This document shows, one piece after another, positions 1-11,289 of a DNA stretch of 64,000 nucleotides. How positions within the stretch are numbered: the first letter of the stretch is position 1; every line of letters begins with the position of its first letter. The position numbers and the translations under genes were made by a program. Source of the DNA: Ophioderma brevispina. Taxonomy: Eukaryota > Echinodermata > Ophiuroidea > Amphilepidida > Ophiodermatidae. The notes below the pieces were generated by a model. That model was not told where the DNA came from. It made no database searches and saw only the letters and a list, made by a program, of their open reading frames with translations. The stretch lies in contig JAMKCH010084979.1 of NCBI GenBank assembly GCA_023653785.1, positions 79,079 to 143,078 of the forward strand, read 5' to 3'.

Positions 1-1560
1 AACCCAGAAGAAGTCAGTCCATTTGCTATGGTTGGCAATCCACCGGTACCCATCGGATTGGGTGTGGTTTCTCCGGTATGAGAAGATTCAACAGTGATGG
101 TACACCTCAGGGATTCAACCCTGAAAGGCAAGCAGGGAACCAGCCCCAGTCTATGCCAACAAGTTCTCCAATGGGCATGAGCCCGGCTAAGTTTTCCCGC
201 AGGTGGTGGCTTTGATATCTCTACCTGGCTCCAGTTCAGCATGTCACCCAACAGTGCCACCAGCCAAACCCCATTGAGATACCCAACCTCCAATAACCCC
301 CAGTCATTAAACATGCCTCCATTTGGAAACTTAAACACCAGTCCAGGAACGCCACCATTTATGAACTATTCTGCACCAGGCAACCCCTATGCCAGCAACC
401 CATCCCAACTTGTGGGTATGCCACCCAGTCCACCCAGCAACCAGTTACACCAAGCCAGTGCTGTGTTTGGAGCCAATAATCCTTCTCAGTTGGGTGTCTC
501 TCCGAGTCCTCCAAACACCCAACCTTTCAGGGCAATTTATTTGGCACTGCTGGTGTCATAGGCAGCCCAGCAGGTGCCCCATATACCAGCTCACCAGCCT
601 CAATGCACATGTTAGCCAATGATAGCGGTCTAGGCTTAGGATATGGCAGTAGTGAAAGCAGTATGGGCAGTCAAAGCAGCATTGGAGACAGATTATACAG
701 GTAAGTACATCACTTGAAGACCATGTCAGATAATGAACTTGTTTTGGATGCAAACAGCATGCTGTGATGCATGTTTGGACTAATTGGTAGTACTTGTAGT
801 CAAGAAAGATTCGGGGATGAGATGGCCAAACTGATGAGGACTGAATTTCTAGTCAATTTAATAAAATAGTATATAACGGACACTACTTCACACAACTACA
901 CTCAGATTCTTCTTAGAAGTACCTAAGGCCTACCAACTGCCTAGAAAACAATATCTTGGCTCGTAAAGGGCAACAAACTTTCCAAAGCATTTTCAAGCAA
1001 AGTAATAATGATATTTGAGTTGAGCATTGCCAAAACCTGACTCTTTAACATGTGTATAGATTCTGTGACAGACCATTAACTTTATGGTTATTACAAAGGC
1101 AGTATAAATGAACAATGGCAATATCCATGAGATTGAAAGTGTGTATATTCCTATTAGAGCAATTATGACCACTTAACCCTCTCAGTCCAGGTCACACATT
1201 TGTAACATGGAATAACCTCTCTTATTAGCTTATTTGTTATCTTTGGAGTATCAGAGTAGACACATTCAATCTTTGAAAAATCATAAATATCCGACTCACC
1301 TATTTGTTCTTGTTACCATTCACAGGGAGGCAGTGACGCTTGCAACGACATCATCAACATACCCACCATTCCCACAGGGTACGGCATCCAATGCAGCCGT
1401 ACCTACACACATCAACGTTCACCCAAAGCCAATAAATGTCCTGCACGGCACACCCACCTACGCCCCGCATCAGCTGGCATCCATGTATAACAGCGAAGGT
1501 CAACCGTTGGTTCATAGTGAGGTCGAAGGTCAGAGTGTCATAGGTCAATCTCCAAGGTGA
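1..1560 (+). CDS. C-terminal two exons of an unidentified Ser/Pro/Asn/Gln-rich protein (5' partial, three apparent frameshifts)
   Basis: Exon 1 runs from the window edge to 700, the intron is 701-1325 (GTAAGT donor, CACAG acceptor), and exon 2 is 1326-1560 ending in TGA. The junction is phase 2 and joins ...GDRLYR to EAVTLATTSST without loss of frame. The product is low-complexity, rich in Ser, Pro, Asn, Gly and Met, with recurring NPSQLxGxxPSPP units at about 395-520 and a Gly/Ser-rich stretch (GLGLGYGSSESSMGSQSS) at 629-682. No domain, signal peptide or membrane segment is visible. Such tails are common in transcription cofactors and RNA-binding proteins, but I do not recognise the family. 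Exon 1 needs three frame changes: one missing base near 55-66, one extra base in the T/C run near 203-210, and one missing base in the G run near 527-530. Sense continues on both sides of each, so I favour assembly indels over a pseudogene. The upstream exons lie outside the window. Confidence 0.75.
701..1325 (+). other. Intron (phase 2) of the terminal host gene
   Basis: It starts with GTAAGTACAT directly after ...CTATACAG-type coding sequence and ends at TTACCATTCACAG. The reading frames of the flanking exons match across it. Length is 625 bp; the sequence is AT-rich and I see no repeat or nested gene in it. Confidence 0.8.
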
Positions 1561-3385
1561 TAGTTGAGGTTTGAACTACCAGTTGGTGGCCTGTACTATG
1601 TTGTGTTATAATGAAGTGATTTGCTTGATTGACCAATTGATGATAGAATGCACATAAAAGTAGATTGTAGGAATTCAGTATTTGTCAGATGTAAACACAA
1701 CTAGGTATTTCTACATTTAGCTTGGATCGTGTAGTAGAAAGGCAACATATTTGTTTGAAAATGTCTGCGTTAATGTTCATGTTTTATTGTAGTGTTTTAC
1801 CGAGTACTGCCTGTCTAAGCCTAGTGTGCAATATGTACACACATAGTGCAGTGTGACAAAGGGCAGCATCCGTTTGGGTGAGCTATAAAGTTGGCTTTTA
1901 TTTTTAGATGTATTATATCTTTTAGTAAAATCTGACAATGATTGTTGACTAGGAGAGATCCTGACAGTGCCAGGACTTCCTTGAATACCACAACTGAGAA
2001 CTCCTGTGTAAAAGCAAGCATGGTCACATCTAGGCAGATATCAGGAGGAATTGGTTAGTGCTCTTGACGAAGCTTTCAGATAACTTAGTCTAATTTTGTT
2101 GTAGATTTTAGTTAGCAGGGCATTGGAAGTAAATGTAACCTTTACAACAATTAAGAATTTTATTTATGTGAAAATATAATTCCACTTGCCGTTAACATTT
2201 TAGGGAACTTAGATTTTTAGATTAGACTTATGAATGTAAATAGATGATGGGCAACATCAGAAATAAGCAGTGGTTGACTTTTGTATTACCTGAAATGAGA
2301 TGTATTGCTAACCAGTGAAGTTAAACAATGAGCCTATCAAGGGGACCAAAATTAGCTGGGTAATTTAGTAGAAAGCAGCACACCCAAACCATATGAACAC
2401 CCTGAGCACTGCCTGCCTCTAATACAGCATTTCTGATTGGCTAAACACATCATATATTCATTTCAATAACCAGTTGAAATGCAGCTTACAAATATTTCAG
2501 CTCTAGTCCTCTTCAGCCCTGCCATCATTCTTACCATGTTGCTGATTGGCTTAAAATATCACATAAGTTCTATTGTGACCAATCAGGGTTGAGAGCTGAT
2601 TTCAACATTGATGTGCAGATAGGCTAATGTGACACTGAAGGCTTAACACAGGGGCTATCACTTGTAAATGTGTGCACTGAAGTAGCATTCAGTACCTAAT
2701 AATTCTAGCTTGTATTTAGTTGGCTTAGAACAGCTTATTTGTCATGTAATCAGGGAGTTGATATTAATAATAGAATCACATAGAGGGACACTGTCTTACA
2801 GTGTATTGTAAATATATAATTGCATACGATTACTGAAAGTAGTCAAGCCCTGAAGTTATCCCTGATCCCATTCAGACTAAAATGCCTGTTTTTGATTGTG
2901 GTTTACACTAATTGAATGATGGCATTGCAGGAAAACAAGATGGCATGCTCACACATCAAATTGTGATAGATGCAAACTGCACTGTTACAATGACTTATGA
3001 GTGTTGAACTGCAAAGTGTATGTGTTGTATGTGGAAACACTTGTTTCAAATGTGGTTAAACAAGATTATGATGCTGTGCAGATGATCGATTGAATTTGTG
3101 ATTGATTAAATTTTGTAGACTTTAATTCAGTCAACAAATTTGTTATAATAGTATGAAGACTTTGACAAATTCATCATTGTCTTGCTCTAAGTGGTATCAC
3201 TTGGGCATCAGTTATCTACCTGTGTAAGAGACTGTCATCAGAATTGCTGTTGAATTTTCTTGTTGAATCTGTAAATATTCACAATGGAAACATACAATTT
3301 CTACGTAAAAACTGAAAAAGGGGACTTGTCATGTCATTTAAAAGAAACGTCATAATCTAAGCAATAAAAAGAAAGCTTGTAAAAT
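1561..3385 (+). promoter_or_regulatory. Candidate long 3' UTR with PUF-type sites and an AATAAA signal
   Basis: This follows the stop codon of the terminal exon and has no coding look. Three copies of TGTAAATA, the consensus core for Pumilio/FBF (PUF) RNA-binding proteins, occur at 2235-2242, 2807-2814 and 3270-3277. AATAAA lies at 3363-3368, with a T/G-rich stretch (GAGAGTTTTTG) shortly downstream, as expected of a cleavage site. The UTR end is inferred; a shorter or longer transcript is possible. GATTGG/CCAATC boxes at 2435, 2544 and 2579 also fall here. Confidence 0.4.
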
Positions 3386-3931
3386 CTTTCATTTTGAGAG
3401 TTTTTGCATTGAAACTAAGGTATAATTGCATATGCACAACTTGTAATCAGAAAACAGTTAAATTATTATTAAAAAACTGTGATCCATCACAAATTCTATC
3501 AGTCATCTGCTAATTGTGAGAGGCCTACGTTCACGTTAGTGATAGCCATAAGTGTTACATCTGAATGAAAATACAAATTGAACCTTTTTAAATCGCCTTT
3601 TAAATACGCATTTTTGATTTACATCCAATTTGACTGTGATTGAACCGTGATCTAAACATGCCTTCTAGTGTGAATGGGATTGTGCACTTTCAGCTATCAG
3701 ATTCTCATCCCAAAGCACAGTTTAATAACCCCCTGGGCAATACTGACTGTTGATTGGTCATTCATAGGGTAATATCAAGTATTTAGCCAATCAGAGAAAA
3801 GGTGCATACAGATATATTCATGAGGTCTATTCCGATTGGTTCTGCAGAGGTTTTATCATGTTATATAATTTAATGAGCCGATCAAACATGCTGTCACCAG
3901 GGGATTAACATTGATTAGTCCATTAGCTATA
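3386..3931. other. Non-coding spacer with CCAAT boxes
   Basis: No gene seen. It holds three GATTGG/CCAATC boxes at 3752-3757, 3787-3792 and 3834-3839, and ends at the TA target site of the adjacent TIR element. Confidence 0.4.
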
Positions 3932-5088
3932 CAGTCCAACCTTGTTTATCCGGCCACCATTTATCCGGATCCTTCTATTACGGCCCGCGACTGGCGGCCG
4001 ATTGCCCCGCATGGTGTATTTTCTATTTTTTTTCCTTTATTTTTTTTCATTAAACACCTATTTTTTTCCGTTGAACTTGTATACTCTATATAAATAATTA
4101 CCATGGAAAAAGGGGCTTACCAACATCCTTTTATGGGTTCGTTTTATAGGGAAGTTCTCGCTAACCAATGAGGTCAAGCGGACTACATTTGTATACATCC
4201 CTCAAAAATCATAGCTGTGCCAACATGACCGTGATTAAAAATGCCGCAATCACAAACTTTTAGGCCCGAAAAAACGGAGGGGCCGATGGACATATTTATA
4301 CCGTACAAAAACACCATACACAAACACTGATTGTGCCATATTGCTTATAAGCGCACTATAAATAGACCGATATGAGCATCAATAAAATCGAAAGAACGGA
4401 TAATAAAAAAAGAAGACAGTAAAAAATCACACGTACAGACTGTTTTCAAACCAAACAAATTTTTATTAAATCTACGTTTGTGACTCTATCCTAGAAACAC
4501 CTTCCAAAACCGCGAAAGCATTTAGCTCAACTTGATCGGCTATCCCAGCTTCCAAATTTTGCACATCTTTTGCAGTTTCGACATGGATCGTATGATGTAA
4601 TTTCATGTTTTTTAACAGGGATTGAGATCCTTATTTCATGATTTAAAATCTGTTCTCTTGTGCTGGAACTGTGACGATGCGTGTAAATGTACGTCGGTTG
4701 AACTACCGACGGCCGACTAGTAAAGAGGCAATGATCGACCATTCAGACCAGGTGAGGAATTTCGACAGACGATCGATCCTGGAGTAGATACCAATTAAAT
4801 ATAGCAATACTGAAAAAACATTGCAAAAACATGTGGTATATTTCTGTTTTTTCTCACTATTTCCATTTCATCTGATTCATAACACTCACAATTTTTTACA
4901 GTGTGTTAGCTAATGTAAATACAATACATTGTCACACACTTATCCCCACTGAACTTCACGTCTGTTTAGCCTGTGTTTAAGCATCAATCGCATATCGGCC
5001 AATCGCATATCCCGATGAGCGCCGGTCCCGACGTGTCCGGATATATAATATGGGAAATATATTTTAGATATAAACGAGGGTTGGACTG
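3932..5088. mobile_element. pogo/Tigger-like TIR DNA transposon, non-autonomous or decayed
   Basis: The left end reads CAGTCCAACCTTGTTTATCC, and the reverse complement of the right end reads CAGTCCAACCCTCGTTTATA. Both are flanked by TA (3930-3931 and 5089-5090). A CAGT start, TA duplication and a GTTTATCCGG-type subterminal are typical of pogo/Tigger members of the Tc1/mariner superfamily. Length is about 1.16 kb. The only coding remnant seen is a short minus-strand ORF at 4472-4630. Terminal repeats are well preserved while the body is mostly non-coding, so a deletion derivative mobilised by a full-length relative is the simplest reading. Confidence 0.8.
4472..4630 (-). pseudogene. Possible C-terminal remnant of the pogo-like transposase
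   Basis: A 52-residue open frame inside the TIR element, read on the minus strand and ending in TAG at 4472-4474. Its composition looks protein-like (…HVETAKDVQNLEAGIADQVE…), with an acidic, leucine-containing tail. It is opened upstream only by a stop at 4631-4633, and I find no DDE catalytic motif. The position inside a pogo-like element suggests transposase; the sequence alone does not prove it. Confidence 0.3.
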
Positions 5089-5090
5089 TA

Positions 5091-6279
5091 TGATGGGCAT
5101 CAAAGTACAGTCAATGCTGCATTCATGATGTACTCTCTCGTGCAGGTTATTGTACTGTGCTGTGGGTGCTTGAGTTTCAGGTGAGTTTATGATAGCTTAT
5201 GGTGGTGGTAGTAGTATAGCAATGTTTACCTAGACTTAAACAGGGAACTCAAGTGTTTTGTTGATTTTAATTGATCATTGAGGTGTCTTATATGGTAATT
5301 TTTACCAGATTGATGCAGCAACATTGTTTAACCTACTTTCTTTATTTTTTCAAAGCAATGTCAAAGCAGCATGTTTTATAGCTATCGTTTTGGAAGGTTG
5401 TCCGATAGAATTGGAGAGACCTCACCAATTTTGAACCTGTTATTTTTATGTAACAATTTGGTTGCACAATGTTAAATTCACTGTCATACTTACATGTATA
5501 TTTCGTATGTTAACGGGCAAACTGAGGTCACAATTATTAGTTTCAGGAGTTCATTGGCCCTAAAATTGCAATGTTTTTTCTCCAATACATATTTAAGATA
5601 CCACTGATGGCATATTTGCACATCTTTTCAAGTGCCAGATGTACTAGGAAGTCACAGGATGGGGGGTCGTCAACGGTCATTTAAGAGTCTTTTGAAGTAT
5701 TTTTAAAAAACATTCAAATTCAAACTTTTTATTATGTTTATAATTGGCAATGTACCGCATGAACAAATTTGTGGGTGTAAATTTAACCCAATTGGATACC
5801 AACATGCATACATCTTTCTGCCATAGAAAGATGATGAGAAGGACATCATTCAAATTCAGCTGAACTATAATTCCATTTATTGGTGACCTGTTGGGATTGC
5901 TTTCTCCCCATTTTCCTTTTGTGTTTGTGCCTTACACTGCAAGAGAATTGACCTGGATGATGGGTATTGGATCTTCATTTTTGAGTTATGACAGTGTGTC
6001 AATTTCTTGCACTTCAAATAACTAAAATTGACAGATCTGTGCTCTAGGCATACTGTAATTAGGACTTGTTACGTAACTACATGTCATAGCACGCACATGG
6101 TCGAGACAACATTCTTTGTAGAGTCTGTGCTCGTAAACAAAGCTTGTCAATATTGAAATCTAAAGTCCCCCCACACTTCTTACCTAACAATAGTTTGAGA
6201 TTATTATTTCAACTGAACCGTTAGCCTTAGTAATCCACATGTTATCCTAATCTGCATCTGTAAGAAATTTGCCATTTTT
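5091..6279. other. Unrecognised AT-rich non-coding DNA
   Basis: No gene, splice-supported exon or repeat copy was recognised. A 35-bp stretch at 5146-5180 sits between AG and GTGAGT but is too short to call an exon. Confidence 0.4.
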
Positions 6280-6475
6280 TTATTTACGTCCGTACACAGA
6301 ATTACAGCCCAGTGGCCCTCTGGGACTGTGGGAAACAAGGCACTGCTTATAACACAAACCTGCAAGATCGGAATCAAACTAAATTTTGTGAATAAGCTTT
6401 TCTCAAGGATATCTAGTGAAACATGAATGACAACAGAATAGAGTGCTGGAATCACCAAAATGCACCTTCCTTTAA
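6280..6475 (+). repeat. Dispersed short repeat, copy A (about 200 bp)
   Basis: This stretch aligns, with small indels, to the reverse complement of 30,840-31,060. Shared blocks include GTGGGAAACA, GCACTT/GCACTGCTTATAAC, AAATTTTGTGAATAA and a terminal GGTGCATTT. The second copy is absent from the matching site of the neighbouring tandem unit, so the sequence has been mobile. No coding capacity; a MITE or SINE-like element. Confidence 0.6.
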
Positions 6476-9400
6476 CCATAGATGTCTATTCTGTGCATCC
6501 CCAACCTTAAACTGTGAATGAAGTTTTTTTGAGTAATTTTCTCCACAAAATTGAGAGAGAAGGAGAGAAAAAGAAATTTTATCATTGAAAATACATTCTT
6601 TTTGTTTTCAATGAAATTTTTGTTCGGTGTGAGTGGCACACATTAAACATAGCAATGATGTTTGTTTTCAACTTGCCTCAAGAAGTTAACTTACATTTTT
6701 AAAAAAAAGAAGAAATTTGAGATAAATATCACATTCCCCATAGGTTTAAAACTCTTTAAGTTTAAAAGACATGAAAACAAACAATTTAATATCAGAGGAT
6801 TAGGCAATTAGACTCTGTGGCTCAGTATCACTGCTCTTTGTAAAGTTTGTGTAAACAAAGTACCTAATATATTACTCTGCCTCTGAGCATTGTCTGTATG
6901 AAGGTTAACAATTAGGCTAAGAGAGGAACTTGATACATTGACAATTATTGACCATTGTCATTAAAAATCATGTCATACATTCAACATGATTCAGAGGTGC
7001 TCTGATAACTGATGTAGCTAAACAGTTGCACTCATGACATTACAAAACATATTTATATTAGTGGGAGAGATTGTTACCAAAGAATAGTTCCAAATCCATG
7101 CTCTTATTTGCACATTACACATATTTTGAATTTTGGCGCATATTGCACTGTTGCCAAGTTGCAATGTTTTATGTATTTCTTTTATGTGATGTAAAATAGG
7201 CCAAGGTGTCAGATCTGAGAAACTAAACCATAAAGAGACGCTAGTTTTACTTTGTTGCTGCGTGTAGAAATTATTAAAAGAAAGCTTTGGTATTTGTAAT
7301 TGTAAATTGTAATAATTCTTGTATACAACTAATTTAGTTTAGCTTACAGCTTGTAGAAATATGGACGGGCAAAACCAAGAGTTGTGATTGGTGATGTGCT
7401 GGCTGTTTTTAAGGGTTTAAAAAAATATCCGTGGTGTTTAAAAAGATGCTACCAACCATAACGGTATAAAATTTTTTTGAGGGCAAATGGCAAAGGTTCA
7501 CAGGACACACTCACATTTGAGCAGTCATTCCCACAGAGACGAGTTGAGATTGTTCTCCATATAAATTCTGTAGTGTCTGTCTGATGAATGATATGAGTGA
7601 AGACCAGCAACTTTAAAGGAGGCTGCTAGTGTGAGGTTGTAGTGAGCTTGCATTTTTTGTCCAGTGTTAATGATAATCACAGCTTGAAGTAGAGCATATT
7701 TATGTCCGATTGGTGTTGTGCATTACTACAGTTATGTTTAATAGTGATGTCTATAAAGTATACAATGATCTTGTTACATGTAAGTAAACATTGGGTGAGT
7801 AAGAAAGAAAGTGAAACAAACTCTCATGATTCTTCCATGACCCTACACTCGGGGCTGACATTCCTTTCATAACCAGGATTAAATGAACCACATTAAACCA
7901 ATGATACACTCAATGATCCCTGACCGTCATAATATAACAAGAGGAAGTAAACTCCCACTTTAGCCCTTTGCAGTTGTACTATTCGGCATGTGTAAAACGT
8001 TCTCGTTGCATGATGGATGAATTTTGGGGGAAGGAAAATGGTAAACGTTTCATATAGAGTCCCAAGGATGAAATGAGATATTACCAATTGGTTCAGTCAT
8101 GCGCTGTATGATGTTGTGCAGTAGCGCTTGACAGAATAAATGGTAATACCTCATTGCATCCTTAGTACTTCTATATATGAAACATCTAACTGACAAACTT
8201 GCCAGTTACATATAGAAGGGAAATTTGACCGTTTTACCAGTATGGTAGATATCCTGGTGTAAGGTAATGGGGCTCAGGGAATATCTGCTTTGCTAAATGG
8301 GATCATTATCGCAGAGTTGTGAAGCGGGTGGTCTGATCAAGACTGAAGGTTTGGTGGGCTTGACTCACATATTCAATCTCTCATCAGTAGTAGATTTGCT
8401 CTACATAGTCTTAATAATTGGCAGTGTAATCTCTGTACTTACTGATGTATTAAATAGGTATGTACACTGCAGTGTTTCTTTTTGTGGAAGATTTTACAAC
8501 TATATGTTTTCCTGGAGATACTTAAATAAACGGTGAAGAATACAATATTCTCATTAAATCTCTCTGTAAATAGCCAATTTGCCATAGCTTGTTTAATCTT
8601 GTATTATTATTACTCAATTTTGAATTTTCTGTGTGGGCTTTATGATATTATACCATATTTGGGTCACGTTGTGAGATTTGTTGACCGTGCTATTCCATTT
8701 GAAATCTGTACTGGTCACGCGCAAAATTTTTACATGGGTTTATATTTTACACATGAGCAGCTAGAGTAGTGTGAATTTAAATGTCACAAAGTATTATTGC
8801 CAATATGGTAATGTGTAGTATTTCATTGTAACCTGCAAATTCAAAACAACTGCAAGTTGGTATGTTGTCTGAAATGTGCAAATTTATGTTAAAATAATTC
8901 TGTGCTGTTCCTAGTACTTCCTGTGGAAGACATGCAGAATCTAAGCAAGTTTAAGCTTTGACACATTCTAAATCAGACATCTTGTCAAAAACAAAATCCA
9001 AAGAATTTTTTTTAAAGAAAATACACAAAAGGCTGGCTTTTTATTGAACGAATTTGAATGCATTGGTGTGAATCCCCAGTAATGTCTTGGAAGGGGAATT
9101 CTGCAGATGGATTCAACGTGTGTGTTCGACAGGATTGTGAGGATTTTCACAATGAAATGGCCTACTTTTGCCATGCAAACGGTTGTAGAGGGTGTTTTGT
9201 AATGTAAGGTTGCTACTGCAAGTTTTATAACAAAAAAAGAATTTTAATTGATTTGAATTTTATATAGATTTTGATTCGTAATTGATAATGATGTTAACAT
9301 AGTTCTTCACCATGTTGGATATTTGTGAAATGACAGAAGGATTTTGGAAAGAATGAAGTGTGAGAAAGTAGGCAAGTAGTGATACAGGGAAGCATTGAGT

Positions 9401-9533
9401 TTAGTGTGCAAACTCATTGCAACATGATGGGAATTGAAGCAGTATTCAACAGATAAATTTGAAAATTTACTTATGATTTTGATGTTTACCACCGCTATTA
9501 GCAGAAGTCCACAGGTGGTCAATCTTTGAAGCA
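6476..9533. other. Unrecognised AT-rich non-coding DNA
   Basis: No gene recognised; the open frames here are short and lack coding features or paired splice signals. A small imperfect hairpin lies at about 8167-8217 (CTTCTATATATG opposite CATATAGAAG). Confidence 0.4.
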
Positions 9534-9888
9534 TTTAAAGGTCCATGGCCACGAACGCTGATAGCTTCGGCCCCAGAAGCCCGAATTTTACCGGAAGTGA
9601 TCAAACATTTTGGTTTATCCCGAGAAAGCAACTATTTTTCTCGTTACCCTGTGAATTCTTGGAGCCAAAGGATGTTGGTTTGGAAGTTAATGACGTGAAA
9701 ATGTGCCCCCCCATTTTTGGTGACCATTATAATTTTACACAGTACTCCAGGGCTTACAAAATCACATTTTTAGCTCTCGCATCATAATGGATTGAAATAT
9801 CGATGCGACGCAAACTTTACAGAGGGGTTTTGGAGTGATGCAAATCTATCAAGATGAAAATTTCATATCCTTAAATCAGGCCCTTTAA
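9534..9888. mobile_element. MITE, family with AAAGGTCC/GGCCCTTT ends, copy 1
   Basis: The ends are short inverted repeats: TTTAAAGGTCCATGGCC at the left and GGCCCTTTAA at the right. A second, diverged copy at about 47,339-47,651 shares internal blocks (ATGTTTGGTTTGGAAGTTA/ATGTTGGTTTGGAAGTTAA, ATTTTACACAGTA, GGCTTACAAAAT). About 350 bp with no transposase. An 80-codon ORF within it is a chance frame of the repeat. Confidence 0.65.
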
Positions 9889-11289
9889 TGTTACAATGTC
9901 TAACAGAAGAAGAAAGAAATCAAGGGCATTGCCTTATGTCATTTAAACACTTGTGTCTGGACAAATGTTTAATCCACAGACAAATCATAGGTGTTTTATC
10001 AGTAAAATTAAAGGTTTGGCATTGAACTTTAAATTACACTTGTATAAGTCTGATTTCAGTGTGATAATTTAACTGAAAAATATCATCTATATGGGGATAT
10101 ACTACAATCTTGTTCAAAATTGTTGGAAACACTTTGGTGCAGATTTGGTTCCAGCCCCATCATTTCAATGTTGCAGGAGCACGAACACTTTGCCAATCTC
10201 GCACCAATTATTTCTCAACAGTGATGGGAGGGGTGGGGAGGGGGAAAGAAGTTAGTTATAGTTACAATGCATTTTAAGCATAGAGATCTTTCATAGCTGC
10301 CAATATTAACAGCGGCCCCCCCCTGTTCCAAGGACTTATGAACACGATTGTCGAAAACCACCGTTCTTGGCTCAGTGACCCGCTTCTAGCCAAAGGTGAC
10401 CACAAACTTAGCAAGAAATTTCAGATCAATACATCCAAAAGAATTCTTTTATTTTAACTTACTATTTTTAAATTAAAGGCACTTCAGTGATTTGCCAAAT
10501 CAGGAAATCAAAAACATCATCAAAAATTGGATTTTTGCATGTCTGTATGGACAGGAGTAGCTACCATAACATACCCTGCAAGCGATAAGGCTGAAAGCAA
10601 CCTAATAAAGGACAAAATAGATAGTTTAGTCATTACTGTCCCAACGGACCTTCTACAGCAAATGAATGGACGATGCATATCTTTGAACACTTGCTGTTTT
10701 TCTTCCTTTTTTTTGTAATTTTTCATCCGGAAAAGAAAATTAAATGCAAAATTTACGGACTTATTCTTCACTTTTACACTAATCTTGCAATTTTCGAAAA
10801 TTTTGACTCTCTTGGATGGATCAATGATAGTGACTTTCAGATTATCTTATTTTCACATGCATTTAGCATTTCCACTTAGACTTGGTCGTCCATGAATATT
10901 GGAAAAGTGGTGCCATTTGCATAGCAAACACACATTGGTTGCAATATTAGTGTTTATTTGTTATGACCATCTTTGCCTTTAATGAGGCAGTGTCAAATTA
11001 GGGGAAAGGTTGAGTAACAAAGTAACACTACTATCTCGACAAATTGATGGAGAAAATATCAACTTTAAATCCAGTAACAACTTCAATATGACCCTCCTGG
11101 TGATATGTAATGAATTATTATGTGATGGACTTCTGCTGAGAACTAGTGGCATCTTCAAAATATATGTATTACCATATGTATCAATTCTTAGAGCTTTTAT
11201 TGAAAGTCTGTTCAAAAAAATAATCATGAGTCGACCAATCAGCTACCAGTTCCAAATTTCAGTTCATTTTCACAAGCTGGTCCTTTAGT
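9889..11289. other. Unrecognised non-coding DNA
   Basis: No gene recognised. Short overlapping ORFs occur on both strands at 10.5-10.9 and 11.0-11.3 kb, which is the pattern expected of AT-rich non-coding sequence. Confidence 0.4.

Noticed and set aside
5146..5180. Possible 35-bp micro-exon between AG and GTGAGT
   Set aside because: Too short, no partner exon in frame, and such AG...GTGAGT pairs are common by chance.
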